A stretch of DNA of 64,000 nt from Azadirachta indica (taxonomy: Eukaryota; Streptophyta; Magnoliopsida; Sapindales; Meliaceae), in assembly GCA_022749755.1 (NCBI GenBank), contig CM040450.1, forward strand, positions 3,090,913 to 3,154,912, in the 5' to 3' direction. The notes beneath the pieces were generated by a model. It was not told the DNA's origin. It was given only the letters and a program-made list of their open reading frames with translations, and searched no databases. Positions 24,793 to 38,787 of the stretch are shown one piece after another (position 1 is the first letter of the stretch; each line of letters begins with the position of its first letter). The position numbers and the translations under genes are program-made.

Positions 24793-25975
24793 CTACAAGG
24801 TAGATTTTTCATCATTGAGTCGTTGAAAGAAAGATTTCGATGCTTCATATGTAGACCAACAGATTGCTGCTGCTGGAGCATGGAACAGCATTCTCGGAAT
24901 CCATCCTCTCATTAACCCACGATATCCATCCTTTCTCACAATTGTTTCAATTACATTTCCGATTGAACTGCTAGAAAATCTATCACATCCACATACTCCC
25001 TGCCCACATGCAATAATGGAGACACATTCAGGGGGATCAGTTGCACAAACATGGTAATAATCATTCGTGGTTCCATTTGCGGAAAACGTATGGAATGATA
25101 AATTATGGACTCGCAGCTCGCATAAGAATAACCAGGATCAGTTATGGCGTTGAATAGCTAAACCCAATTATACTTTAATTAGCAGTAAAAACATTTGGCG
25201 GTTAATTTCTTACCTGGCACTGCAGCTGTGTTTTGACAACATCGAGCGGTGTCGTCACGGCGGCAGCTATAGCCCCTGCAGCCGCACCGGCTGTGGCGTG
25301 AACTATCAACGTTTCATCGTTCGCGCTCTCCGGGTCTACCTCCATCAACGCCCTCTTCGCAGCCTCATAAGTCGCGAAATGGACTGCCGTAAACGGTGCG
25401 TTCATGATCACCGTAGTTCTATACGACACGTAAAACGCACCCATTCCTTCTTCCACCAACACCCTCTTCACACAGTCTGCAACTCCCTTGTACGGACTAC
25501 GCTTCAGCTGCAGCCTCTGCTTAACCATATCCATCGGCGTAATCACCGCATCACTTGCTACCGTCGCGCAAACGCCAGAGACAGCATGAGCTGCCGAGCT
25601 ATTCGGGTCTCCACGCGAGAAGAACTCTTTACAGAGCTCATAAATGGAGAAGTAGACAGCATGAGCCGGACCGGCGCCGAGTCCCATGGCTGCAATACCA
25701 CGGTAAAGACCCGCGGGACCTTCAAGCTTTAGAATTGAGTTAAAGGCTTGACGGACGCCGACGGACTGAACTGGGAACGACGCACCTAAGACTTGCATGC
25801 GGGTCTTGAGAGTGTCAACTGGGAACATAGCCATGTGCTCGACGGAACCAGCGACAGACCCGGATATCATGAACTGCCAGAACTCCAAGCCATCGTGTGA
25901 TGTTGCAGCCGTTGTTGTTGAAGGGGTTACCGAGAAGTCGGTGGCGCGATAATTGGGAGAGGCGTCAGTCGCCAT
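24793..25975 (-). CDS. Mitoferrin-like mitochondrial iron carrier
   Basis: Inner-membrane carrier of the SLC25 family, mitoferrin type (MIT1/MIT2 in Arabidopsis), which brings iron into mitochondria for Fe-S and heme synthesis. Two exons, 25975-25214 and 24999-24793, join in phase 0 for 322 residues. Three carrier repeats each hold the PxDxxKxx signature: FPVDTLKTRMQ, TPMDMVKQRLQ and TPLDVVKTQLQ. The first repeat starts EFWQFMISGSVAGSVEHMAM and GLGAGPAHAVYF closes it; both are typical of mitoferrins. The second exon encodes the end of repeat 3 (DGYRGLMRGWIPRMLFHAPA). The N-terminal 30 residues are variable and Thr/Ala-rich. Plant mitoferrins generally have this length. The ferritin gene 3.4 kb away is also an iron gene, but on the opposite strand and probably by chance. 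Confidence 0.9.
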
Positions 25976-28900
25976 AGCGTTACGTTGGAGTGGTAATGGA
26001 GATTGGAGAGTTATTTGTAGTGGTAATTAGAGGAGAATTTGAGAATGGAGATCGCTTTCGGATTGAATGGAGATGAGTTGTCGTCATGCAATGAATTATT
26101 TTTGGGAGATGGGGAATCGAGTGTGTGAAGATATGGAGAAGGCAGAGCTTTCATTGTTTCCTTTTTTTTTTTTATTTCTATTTTTGAATGATATTCGAAA
26201 GAATCTGTTAAAAGATATACCACTGTTCTTAAGAGGATCCAAAATTGAATTTTATCTCGAATGACAAAAATATGTTCAAAATAGAAGATTTTATAACAAT
26301 ATAAAAATTGAAAAATTTTGGTTCAATTAATTCAGTTTCATATATGTTACTTGATTTTTAATTTCCATTTTGCAAATTATTATTTTTTTTCTGTGGTTCT
26401 ATCAGGCTTTAATTTCAAATGGCGTCCACTCCTTTTTCTTGTAATTTATCTAACAGCTGTTTGTATGCATTTTTTAAAACCTATTTTTTAATTTTTAACA
26501 GTAAAAAACAACCAATAAAAAATTTCAAATCATTTTAGAATATCTGTTTTAAAATAAATAATTACTTTTTTTTTTTAAAATAACCATTTTATTCAATTTA
26601 AAAATAATACCTAATATGTTTTCAGCAAATTTCAGTTTTAAAACTATTTCCGGTTTGAAAAAACTATCTTTTACCATTACTATGACTTATGTTTTATTTC
26701 TTAAAATAATATTTTTAATTTGCCAACCTTGCTGTATGTTAATAATCCGCCCAGGAATCAGTACAACTTTTTTGGTAAATGCTGAGGAACCCATGAGAGC
26801 ATAGAATATAGCATTACTTTGAAACTTTTTTTTTAAAGTTATATTCTCTGCTTTGGATTGAATTCCAGGCAATTAATTGACTTCATAAAATACAGATATA
26901 TTCAAATCTCACACGCAACAAGAAAGATCAAGATTCAAAGATAACCAAAAGAAAAAAAAAAGAGTAGTACATCATCAAGATTCATACATACATAAATAAC
27001 TAATTCTTCAATTTATTTTATTAATTAATTTTCTTACAAATTAATCCCTAATATTATAATATATAACTCACAGAGATTATCTAAGTGAAAAAAAAAAAAA
27101 AGAAAAGAAAAAAACAAGGTCTGAGTGGCTTGAAACCAGCAGGGTGTGTGCTATCCACAAGCCTTTCAAATCAAGATGAAAATAAATTGCAAGAATAATA
27201 AAATATCCCACGCAAAATTAATTAAGAATAAAATGATTACGATTATGTGGTTATAAATATCAGCGGCGTCGCATGGTGTCCACAAGCCTGGAATGAATGC
27301 ATCTATCATTCTATTTCTATCTTCAAAAGCACAAATAATAATTAATTAATCGTCAGCAATCACTCGCACATCACCATCATAAACTATACATATATGCGAC
27401 AATCTACAAGTCCAATTCAAGTTCTTGAGATGAGTAGATTCCTTACGCAGCTGATTAAATTTCCCCGATGTAGATAAGAAAACGTAGGAATAATATATAT
27501 ATCCTAATTCAGAATAAAATGTTAGCTATGCTTTTCTTATGTATATCATTCAGGATCAGAAGGAACCACAACTTTCTTTTTTTAAACAAAGAAAATATCT
27601 TTCGTTGCATGTTATAAATAACAGCGCAGCAAAATTAACGTCAACGTCATCGTCTCTCTTGGCTCATTTCTGAATATTTGACAACCAGAAAAATGGAATT
27701 TAGCAGTCACCATTGATGAGGAGGGTAAGAAAGTTGCAGTACTAGCAGTGGATTGATTAAATTTTTTAAAAGTTTGATTTGAATTATAATGAATTTCGTT
27801 TTGACCTCTATTAAATCGAGTAGTAGTTTGAATTGATTAAATTAAATCGGCTGGTTCAAATTCATTCAAATTGAATCGAATATTTTTGTTTGAAAAATAC
27901 AATAAAGAAGAGAAATAAGTTTGATAGAATTAAAACTTAGAGATGAAAGAACGATAAATTAAAGTAAATTTATTTTATTAATTGATATTCTATTTTTTTG
28001 TCTTCGAGTTCAAGATTCAAATTTACCAAATTTGTTTCTCTTATTTTTTGTATTTTTAAATAAAATTTTGTTTTGATCTAAATAAATTTAAACTTGTCAA
28101 TTTAAACTCAAATTCATTAGGATGAAAACTATCAAAATTTAAATGTTAAATAGTTTTTAAGGTATTTATTAAAATATATATATGTATATAGGTTTTTTTG
28201 ATATTAGCTTAAACCCTTTTGAATTAGCATATATTTTTCTTTTATTTTCTAGTCTGAAAATCACAAGAACTATCTCAAATTAATGTACAATAATTTTTTT
28301 CTTTTTAAAAAAGGTCCTTGAAACATAGATCTTTTTTTATTGTTACTCAAATTCATAATAGTTTAAAAATCTCATATCACCTAAATTAGGGTAAAAAGAA
28401 AAATTAATTTATTGTTACTTAATTTTTCTCTTTTTCTCGTCTAAACACTATAACATGTGTTTTAAATTACTTTGTAATAGTTTTTTTTTTTTTTAAAAAA
28501 GTTCTTTGTATTACTAATCCCTTCTTATTATATGATTGATTTATCATAATTTAATTTATAAGATTTAATAAAAAAAGTTTTTAATATCTTAATAAAAAAA
28601 ATGATATTACTCTTCTCAAATTATATCTCAATTTATTATCTCAAATAATACTAAATGGTGCAATATTACGGTATGGATGATGGCGTGACATGGTAAATTA
28701 CATGTTAATTAGACGATGGTATCATAAATTTGGGATATAAATTTCAATCTTACTAAATGGTTTAACAAAGTATTACTTGAATTTGATGCTCTGAATTTGG
28801 ATTAGAAAAATGACATGAGGCTATAATTGACAACTCAAAATTTCGTAGTCAGAAAGTTCAAAATTCTTTATTACGAAACCACATGTTTTCCCTGGAAATT

Positions 28901-29187
28901 TCCAGCTCATTATCACTACAGACAAAAATGTTGACCTGTGACCGTCAGAACTTGACAAGTGTATCCCACTTGCCTAAACCTGCAGCGCTACCCACGACTG
29001 GAGGACGATCGGATACTTGTTCCACACTTTCGGCCTAAAACCGCGAGTACACTTATATTTAGACTCGAGCGAGTGAGGAATTTGCATAGCGAGCGAGCGA
29101 GTGGATAATCTTTTGGAAACTCTAAGGACACGTAGTGTGAACACAAGAGCCTTTTGTAAGATTCCGCAATCCTTTTGGATAAGCGAG
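25976..29187. other. Intergenic region: mitoferrin promoter and AT-rich DNA
   Basis: About 3.2 kb without a recognisable gene. The left few hundred bases are the leader and promoter of the mitoferrin gene. The middle is AT-rich with A/T tracts. From about 28.9 kb the GC content rises and the ferritin promoter begins. Confidence 0.5.
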
Positions 29188-29201
29188 CACGAGGTCGCCA
29201 C
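29188..29201 (+). promoter_or_regulatory. Iron-dependent regulatory sequence (IDRS) of ferritin
   Basis: The 14 bases CACGAGGTCGCCAC match the published plant ferritin IDRS (CACGAGGCCGCCAC) at 13 of 14 positions. It sits 227 bases before the ferritin ATG. In Arabidopsis FER1 and maize Fer1 this element represses transcription at low iron. Confidence 0.85.
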
Positions 29202-29427
29202 ACGCTTGCACATGTGGTGGAATCTACACCTTACAGGTGGATTTAATCCAACGGCCTAAAATCGAGCCCTTCCACTCTGGAACTCTCGTCACTCTCATAT
29301 AAATTTAGTCTCGCTCAGCATCTTGGAAACCATATTTATACAGTCTCTCTACACCTTCTTAGCAATCAGTCTTCAATCTCTGTTCCTATAATTTCTTATT
29401 CTCTTAAGCTTCCATTAATTCTCCACA

Positions 29428-31278
29428 ATGTTTTTGAAACCTGTTTCCGCTTCTTTTCTCGCAACCAAGCAAGTGGAAAGTCTTATAACTAGCTTAACAT
29501 CTCCACCGTCATCTTCCTCCAGGCTGATGAAATCTTACAATAATAACTTGGCTTTGTCTTTCTCGCCAAGAATGAAGAATTTGAAGGTCTCTGCATCCGT
29601 GGATACAAATGACATGCCGCTTACAGGCGTAGTGTTTCAGCCATTTGAGGAAGTTAAGAAAGAAGTTCTTGATGTTCCTGTTTCTCCTCAGCTTTCACTT
29701 GCTCGTCAGAAGTATGCAGACGATTGCGAGGCTGCAGTCAACGAGCAGATCAAGTGAGTTTCACTTCAAATTCTGTATGGAATTCTTTGTTTCTGTTATG
29801 TGTGTTCGCTGTTTAATTACTTGTGTTTTCTGGGTTTGGGTTTTTATAGTGTGGAATACAATGTTTCGTACGTGTACCACGCCATGTATGCATATTTCGA
29901 CCGGGACAATATTGCTCTCAGGGGCCTTGCCAAGTAATTTTATACAGAACCCCCGTATTTTACCTTATTTTAATTCTATTTTTAATTGCATAAAGTGATG
30001 AATAATTGTTGTTGGAATCAGATTTTTCAAGGAGTCGAGTGAAGAAGAAAGAGAACATGCTGAAAAGCTGATGGAATATCAGGTGTTTTCTTAAGGTCCT
30101 ATGTTCTTCTGTTGACAGTCCATGTCAAAAATGTATAATATTGTCTTAAATTGGAACGTCTAATTCCTCTCCCTTCAATGTTTAAATCAGAATTTGCGTG
30201 GAGGGAAAGTTAAATTACACTCCATAATGATGCCCCCTTCGGAGTTTGAACATGCAGAAAAAGGAGACGCCTTATACGGTAAGCTTCTTTTGCATGCATT
30301 TTCCGGGCTAAAATAAGATGATCTGCTGCTTATGCAGTCAATTATATTTCTGTATCCGTTGTGATTGGTTGCAAAAATGCCTATTCTGTTACCATATCAA
30401 GTCACTCTGAACTTGTTTGGTTTGTTGATTCAGCTATGGAATTAGCATTGTCCCTGGAGAAGTTAACAAATGAGAAGCTTCTGAACTTGCACAGTGTAAG
30501 ACATCTGGACCCTGTAAATGCTCATTAATTGTGCCTTTAGGTTTATCCTTCTTATGACTTATACTCTGTTCTTGATGAATAATAGGTGGCAGACAGAAAC
30601 AATGATCCCCAAATGGCAGATTTCATAGAGAGTGAATATTTGGCTGAGCAGGTGAGCTTGGATATCTAGTTTTATTCTGTCCTGATATCATGATATGGGT
30701 TTCATGCTTAAGGAACTATTAGAGCTGCTTAAAGTTTCCAAAACAACACACGGTTTAAAACCATTTAAGAATATGTTTTATATGCCGTCTTCTATTCTTG
30801 TATTATTCTAAGATATTTAGTACTAATCACATGTATTAGAGAAAACGAAATTCAAGGATTAAATAATTAAACAAAACTGCAGCTTCTATTAGAATAAAGC
30901 TTCTAATAGAAAACATTTTCTACATCATCTGAAAGACACTTGTCAGGTTGAGTGTGACTGACTTATATTCTTTTGTAGGTTGAAGCCATAAACAAGATAG
31001 CAAAGTATGTTGCTCAACTGAGGATGGTTGGAAAAGGCCACGGTATAAATCAAAATTGATAATTGACTTGCACCTTATTCATCATCTTTAATTACTCTCA
31101 GCCACTCCCAATGCATTTGATACTATACAATCCTGCAGCAACGGATCTAGCTAATTCTGCTAGTCTTATTAGTATTTCCTTTATACCTCTTTTCGGCTCT
31201 AAAATTTGTTGTCTGGGGAATTTGGCAGGAGTATGGCACTTCGATCAAAGGCTCCTCCACGAGGGTGATGCTGCCTGA
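29428..31278 (+). CDS. FER: Plastid ferritin
   Basis: Chloroplast iron-storage protein that forms a 24-subunit shell and oxidises Fe(II). Eight exons as in other plant ferritins: 29428-29753, 29850-29933, 30022-30082, 30191-30278, 30434-30495, 30586-30651, 30979-31042 and 31229-31278. All phases close, giving 266 residues. The order is a Ser-rich transit peptide, the plant extension peptide ([19 protein letters not shown]) and the four-helix bundle. Ferroxidase and helix motifs are visible in [39 protein letters not shown] and the third-helix segment with [16 protein letters not shown]. The C-terminal helix ends [15 protein letters not shown]. The IDRS upstream points to iron-dependent transcriptional control. 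Which of the several plant ferritin genes this is cannot be told from sequence alone. Confidence 0.96.
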
Positions 31279-31919
31279 TGAGGGATCATAGTTTGTGGTT
31301 TTTGACTACCTTTTGCTGCTGAATTCTGGTGTATTTCTACTGTTGGAGGTCGAATATGTTGAGAAAAATAAATTGAAATAGTACTAAATTCTTCAAAGTC
31401 TACTTGATAGCCGCCTGGCATTATTAAATCAGAGTAATTGCTAGTCAAATTTTTGAATAGTAATTTTATGGAGATTGTGCTTATCCAGTGATAGGCAGTG
31501 GAGAGATGTAATAGTTCAAGCACAGTACCATTTTCGTCATCTGATTGTATAAATAATTAAGTTCTTCAATAAAGTTTTGTCTTCCATATTTCTGAATATT
31601 TTTTCCTACTCGAGAATACCCTGTTTCTTGGAAGGATACTCGATAAAATGTGCTCACAAACGACCCAGAAAGTTTGTGGGAGAAATGAGATTATGAAGCA
31701 AATTATAGTCTTTGCTTAGCTGCTCATATTTACATGACAGTTAGACCTCTAGTCTTTGCTTTTGCCATTTTCCTTCCCATGACGGAAAGTGCAACTCAAA
31801 TCAAAGCTAGAAGAGAAACTGGTAGTGCTGTTTCATCAAGTTTGTCTTAAGCTTTCCGCCACAGAAAGGAAATCAAAAAGATCGTCTAAAACAAATGCTT
31901 TAGAAAGAAATGACACGAT
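31279..31919. other. Ferritin 3' flank
   Basis: Ferritin 3' UTR (probably to about 31580, just after an AATAAA-type signal near 31570) and the region 3' of the microprotein candidate. No gene is seen. Confidence 0.5.
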
Positions 31920-32099
31920 TCAAGTTGGCCTAAAGCAAAATCTCCAGTAGGAAGCCCTTTTTTTCCTCCTGGTGCTACGAGAAGTCTGAGTACAAGATGA
32001 AGAATGAACCATTGCCCACATCACTTGTATATCTTCATATTCTTGGCAAGATTCCAGGTCCTTGTAAAGACTCAGTAGCACATCCCTTTTTCCTGCCAT
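31920..32099 (-). CDS. Hypothetical 59-residue basic microprotein
   Basis: A short frame reads MAGKRDVLLSLYKDLESC, then QEYEDIQVMWAMVHSSS, a basic stretch (RSTRRKKRA) and the end SYWRFCFRPT. The ATG at 32099 sits in a good plant start context (AACAATGGC); in-frame ATGs at 32108 and 32150 are alternatives. The composition (helix-forming N-terminal half, basic aromatic tail) looks like a real conserved plant small protein and I have an impression of similar plant sequences, but I cannot name a family or function. No signal peptide or membrane segment. A possible 5' UTR acceptor (TTTCAG) lies just upstream. Confidence 0.5.
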   Translation of the reverse strand: MAGKRDVLLSLYKDLESCQEYEDIQVMWAMVHSSSCTQTSRSTRRKKRASYWRFCFRPT

Positions 32100-32150
32100 T
32101 GTTACCATAACACTAAATTCAGCTGAAAGTATATCTTTAAATGCATTCAC

Positions 32151-33967
32151 TAGTGGTTTTGGTTTTACCTTTGTTCTTCTTTCTGAATCCTGAATTGATC
32201 TTTGGAAATATACACTTTGTTGATAAAAGAAATGATTGCTTGCAACATAGCCAGCCTCTCCATTTTCCCATCTTCACTATCATAAAGCTTCTGCCTCCAG
32301 TCTCTTCCTTACCTCCATTTTATATGTCCATTTTTGCTTGTGTCCTAACTTTCACCCATCAATAATAAAATAACGCTTGAAAGCAAAACAACAAATTGCA
32401 TCCGACCTAGCACAAACAAACAGTTATGAAGACGGGGGAGCCTTAATTCGGATGCAATGACACATCTGTCCTGCCAAAACTAATCAAATTGATCCAAAGA
32501 TCAATACCCACAAGGTTTTATTTGTCATTTGTGAAATGTGGGGACACTCAAAATTTTAAAAAAAAAAAAAAACCAATTAAAATGAAAGACCTAAAACAGC
32601 AACAATAATAAATTGAGAGGAGTTTATGGTAGAGAAGGAAGTGCTAATTGAGAAGAAATGGACACTGGGTAGGAAGAAATCATTTTGGACTTAGCATTTC
32701 TCATTTATCCCTCACAGAAAAGATTCTCAATTCTATTTTATTCACAGAAAGTAGTAAGGGGTCCCCTGGTCAAACGGTTGCTTGGTTTTTCTTGCAGAGT
32801 TTCCTATTAATGATTTTTAATAAAGATTAATTTTGAGTTAATTAAGTATTAGTGAAGAGCGTGCTTAGTTTCATTGGATTCTTCTGACATCCCTTTCCAC
32901 GCTTTGCTTAATCAACTACGGGGTACATGTAAAAAGCATTTGCTATTGAACCACTTCTGGTAGCTTCGTGTCCTTCTGCCTTTACTTGATATCTTCTACC
33001 AACTTTAGTTATTTTCTATCCGAATTCTGTTCTTCCGTGTAAAACCGTATTATAAGTAGGTCATGTGCAGTGCGTTCTATCGGAAGTTTACTGGTTACAG
33101 CTACATTAGGTGGAGAAGATGAAGCTTGATTTTATACCTGCAATTAATAGGCTAATCTCATTGGGAAAAATTTCATCTGCCGTTGCTTATAGAGAACATA
33201 TAATCTAAGCAATGACAACACTAATTTGTTAGGATTCAACCACGAGCTACTTTAGCAAAGCTCTGGGCCATAGTTATTACCTGATGCTATTATATTTGCA
33301 TGTTAGTTTGTATTTTTCTACCAAAAAGATACAGATGTCCATTGAAGCGTAAGTTTTCTTTGCTAAATTTGGACTTTACAACGACGCAAACCATCAAACC
33401 TAAATTAAAATTCTACCACAAAACCCCGAATGTTGAAGTCTAACACTACTGACACAACTTAAAATCAAAACTTAGAAACAGCCATAAACAAGTAAGTCTA
33501 AGAAGTATATTGGGAATTACCCAAATAGAAGCAGCACTGATCCATTTAAAAAGTTATCCAAAACAGACCCGAGAAAAAAAAAACAGTAAACCTATCAAAT
33601 CATGCCCGCAGAACCATCTGATCTCTTATGGAAGGAGATTGTGATTTTAGCAATCCTCCCTAATATCAAATTAAAATTCAAAGACTTTCAGCAATCATAA
33701 TCAATCAGCTACACAATAAAATTTTTGCTGAAAGCAATTTAAGAGCAGATACAAGCACTAAAATGAAAGTTCAAGTAGTTGGAAAATATTATCCACCAAA
33801 CATAAACTAAAATCGAAAGACAAAACAGATTCAAAATTGTTCAGATAAACAAAAGTAAACATTCATTTTTGCATCAGTCCTACTTCAGCTCAAAAGTGTA
33901 CCAATCAGCACTCAATCAAATAGAAAAATCTAAAGCAGCATTATCCAAACTCATTCATTATAAAGAC
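32151..33967. other. Intergenic region upstream of the microprotein, 3' of eS4
   Basis: About 1.8 kb of AT-rich DNA with no convincing gene. The left end would be the promoter of the microprotein candidate. The right 100-300 bases are the eS4 3' UTR. Confidence 0.5.
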
Positions 33968-36183
<2,216 letters not shown>

Positions 36184-36260
36184 TTTTGCGAGTTGAAGCT
36201 GCGACTCGCCGCTGCGGCTGTTGTTTTCCTCTGGCTCTGGCTGAAGAAGGAGAATATCAC

Positions 36261-36413
36261 TAAACCCTAACTTTCGGTATTTATAGTAACGGAGGGTACT
36301 TTAGGGTTTTTATTGCCTTTTTAACATGAAATCGGGTAGGGTTCTTACATGGGCTTAGTCGGGTAAACGTTGCAAACTGTTAAATCGGCCCAATATTGTT
36401 TTGTTGCTGGGCT
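36261..36413 (-). promoter_or_regulatory. eS4 promoter with TATA, telo-boxes and site II motifs
   Basis: Upstream of the eS4 start there are telo-box motifs AAACCCTAA at 36262-36270 (plus) and its complement at 36301-36309, a TATA-like TATAAATACC on the minus strand near 36275-36284, and site II motifs TGGGCY/GGCCCA at 36350-36355, 36387-36392 and 36408-36413. This combination is established for plant ribosomal protein and growth-related promoters. Confidence 0.75.
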
Positions 36414-37361
36414 CAATTTTTGTTTGGCCGTTACTGTGCAGCCTCGTAAAAATAAAGAAACCCGATATATTTTTGGTATAGAATTGGCAGAAGTAAAGTT
36501 TGGTAAGCGTCATCCTACCCCTCGTTGTTTATCTTAATATCAATTAATTTCCGAATGTTTTCAAAATATTCGATCCGTTTTCTAACTTACATTTTCGTTA
36601 CTATTTATTAAGTAAAACATCAATTTAAAGCATTCTCTAAATTTTCCCTTTTTATTATGATGGGATATTTATTTTCTAATTTCATGGTGATATCGGTTCC
36701 TGATCAAGTAAGGTATTAATACAACATTCTTAAATTTTATAAATTATTATGGGATTAATAATTTATATTTAATTTAATTAAATTATTTCGACTTGTAAGA
36801 TTTTTAAAATGGTAAAAAAAACTTTTAAATCTCACTTATCTGCTAACGGGAAAAAGTAGTATCTGAGATTAGCACGAGCTATATAAGATTTTAGCAATAA
36901 TAGTTACACATGTAAAATATTAGAAATTAATAAAAATAAAATAAAATAATTTTAAAATTTAGTGTTTCTTAATTTTCAAATTTAGTTTTAAAGTTACATG
37001 CAAGCCCAAACTTTGAAAATGTTCATTCATACAAAATCCATAATTTGTACTTAAAGCAGAGTACAAGCAAGGCCACAGTGAATGTCACTATGCATTTTCA
37101 GTGGAAAGTTGTAAATTACAATCCCAGATAATTCCTCGAGTACGAGGCAATGCTTGTTAACTTTCAGCAACAAAAGAATGAAGCACAAAGCACCAACTTT
37201 GAAACAATACAGATGATTACCCAAAAAAAAAAAAGAACAAATAAAAACGCAGAACAAATTAAAAATACATCAAAAACGGAGTCTTCAAACTAAAAGAAGA
37301 ATCCTGGAAAACAGCTTCACTAAATTGGCTGCTAAAATCAGTCCTTTTCCCCGCAGCTTTC
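36414..37361. other. Intergenic DNA between eS4 and the repeat protein
   Basis: About 950 bases, AT-rich, with the 3' UTR of the repeat-protein gene at the right end. No gene is seen. Confidence 0.5.
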
Positions 37362-38114
37362 CTATTCATGGACGATAGAATGAATTAGAATGGTGGCCTC
37401 ATCTGTTGTTGGAGCCTCATCTGTTCACATACATATAGAAACACAAGATCATTAACTCGTCAAATTCTGCAGAATAATAACAAAAGAACAGAAGCTAAAT
37501 TGTTACATACCTCGAAGAGATGTGGGCAAATGAGAAACAATGTTGTCAATTATTCCTCCTCCTCCTCCTCCTCCTTCTCCTTCTGTTTTCACCTCTTCAT
37601 TTTCTTCAACTATATTTTTCACCATTTTTTCTTCAACTTTCTGTATACTGTTTGCTTCTTCTTCTGCTTCATCACTTGGGTGAAACAAATTGGATATGGC
37701 ATTTTTTATGAGCCCTCTACCGCTAACACCCACTTCTTCCTCTGATGCAGAGCCTTCTTCATTTCCAGTTATTTTTCCACCATTACTGCTTTCAAAGACT
37801 TCAGTTTTCTTCTGATAAGCATCTCCTGCTTTGGGAGAGACTAAGTTACAAATGATATGATCTAAAAGCCCGCCTCGTTTTTCTTCAGCGTCTGCTTCTC
37901 TTTGCTTGTTATCATTTTCCTCGATTTTCCTCTTTTTATTTGCTCCTTCTCCGGCGACCAAGTTACAAATCAAATGGTTCAAGAACCCATTTGCCTTCTC
38001 TTCTCCTTTACCAGGAGCTTCACCTCCCTCCTGATCAACTTCATCTTCTTCTTTTGAACTGAGATTTACTGGATGATCCAAAAAACTTTCGGCTTCAGGC
38101 ACAACATCTTCCAT
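37362..38114 (-). CDS. Acidic protein with short GhhDHxIxNL repeats, unknown function
   Basis: Two exons, 38114-37511 and 37420-37362, join in phase 1 for 220 residues. The protein is strongly acidic (Glu-rich) and probably disordered, broken by short hydrophobic repeats: SFLDHPVNL (10-18), GFLNHLICNLV (43-53), GLLDHIICNLV (83-93), GLIKNAISNLF (134-144), GIIDNIVSHLP (187-197) and a degenerate ILIHSIVHE at the C-terminus. A KKRK nuclear-localisation-like stretch is at 60-63, and seven Gly precede repeat four. The spacing between units, about 30 to 50 residues, suggests regularly placed amphipathic helices or docking motifs on a flexible chain. I do not recognise a named domain. An ABRE-type element lies upstream, so stress or seed expression is possible. 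Confidence 0.72.
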
Positions 38115-38300
38115 CTTTTTCTGTAGTGATTTCTATTTTGAACAAACAAATTGTTCCTTCAGTTATTTATGCTGTCACATAAGAACCAAAGGTGACAAAC
38201 GTCTCCGCTAAAGAGATTGTTTAATAGGAAGCCAAGGTTTTGTTACACGTATTTCGTAGAAGTTGTCTGCTTAAAGTTATATCTGCCAACTACCAGAGGG

Positions 38301-38308
38301 CACGTGTC
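38301..38308. promoter_or_regulatory. ABRE/G-box CACGTGTC
   Basis: CACGTGTC, a strong ABRE (ACGTGTC core with G-box), lies 187 bases upstream of the repeat-protein start codon. Such elements bind ABF/ABI5 bZIP factors. Function here is inferred from motif and position only. Confidence 0.55.
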
Positions 38309-38787
38309 ACTCTTATGGCCGATCGGGAGTGCATTATGATCTCAATACAATGTCGGTGGAAACACTCTGGTTTCGATCCAGTTTGTTTTATTTCTTTTTC
38401 CCGAAGTTGCCGAGTAAGATCAAGGAAATAGAGAATCCCCAAATTTAGGAAATCTGAGAAGCTGTTTTACATAACAATAATAATATTAATGAAAAATAAA
38501 ATCATCTCCTCTTTTTTTTTTTTTGGCTGATGCATATTGTCTCGTTCCCATCCTCTTGGACAGAAGTACAATTTGAACTACAAGTGGATCAGCTCTAAGT
38601 TGCAAACCCGACAGAATTACAGGAAGCTTATACCACTACAATTTGGAAGAAGCTAACGCCGTTTCTCTTTCATAAATAGAATGATTGGATATCTTCGCGG
38701 AAGTTGATAAGGAGCAAGCCAGCATTTTAGACTGTGGCGACGAGGAATTACCAGTCAAGCCTTGCAAAACTGTCATAGGAATAGTGA
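38309..38787. other. Intergenic DNA between the repeat protein and TIC56
   Basis: The upstream part of the repeat-protein promoter and the 3' UTR of TIC56. It includes a T tract at 38512-38524. No gene is seen. Confidence 0.5.

Noticed and set aside
25298..25743. Plus-strand frames opposite the mitoferrin gene
   Set aside because: Shadow frames; the minus-strand reading has three carrier repeats with all signature residues.
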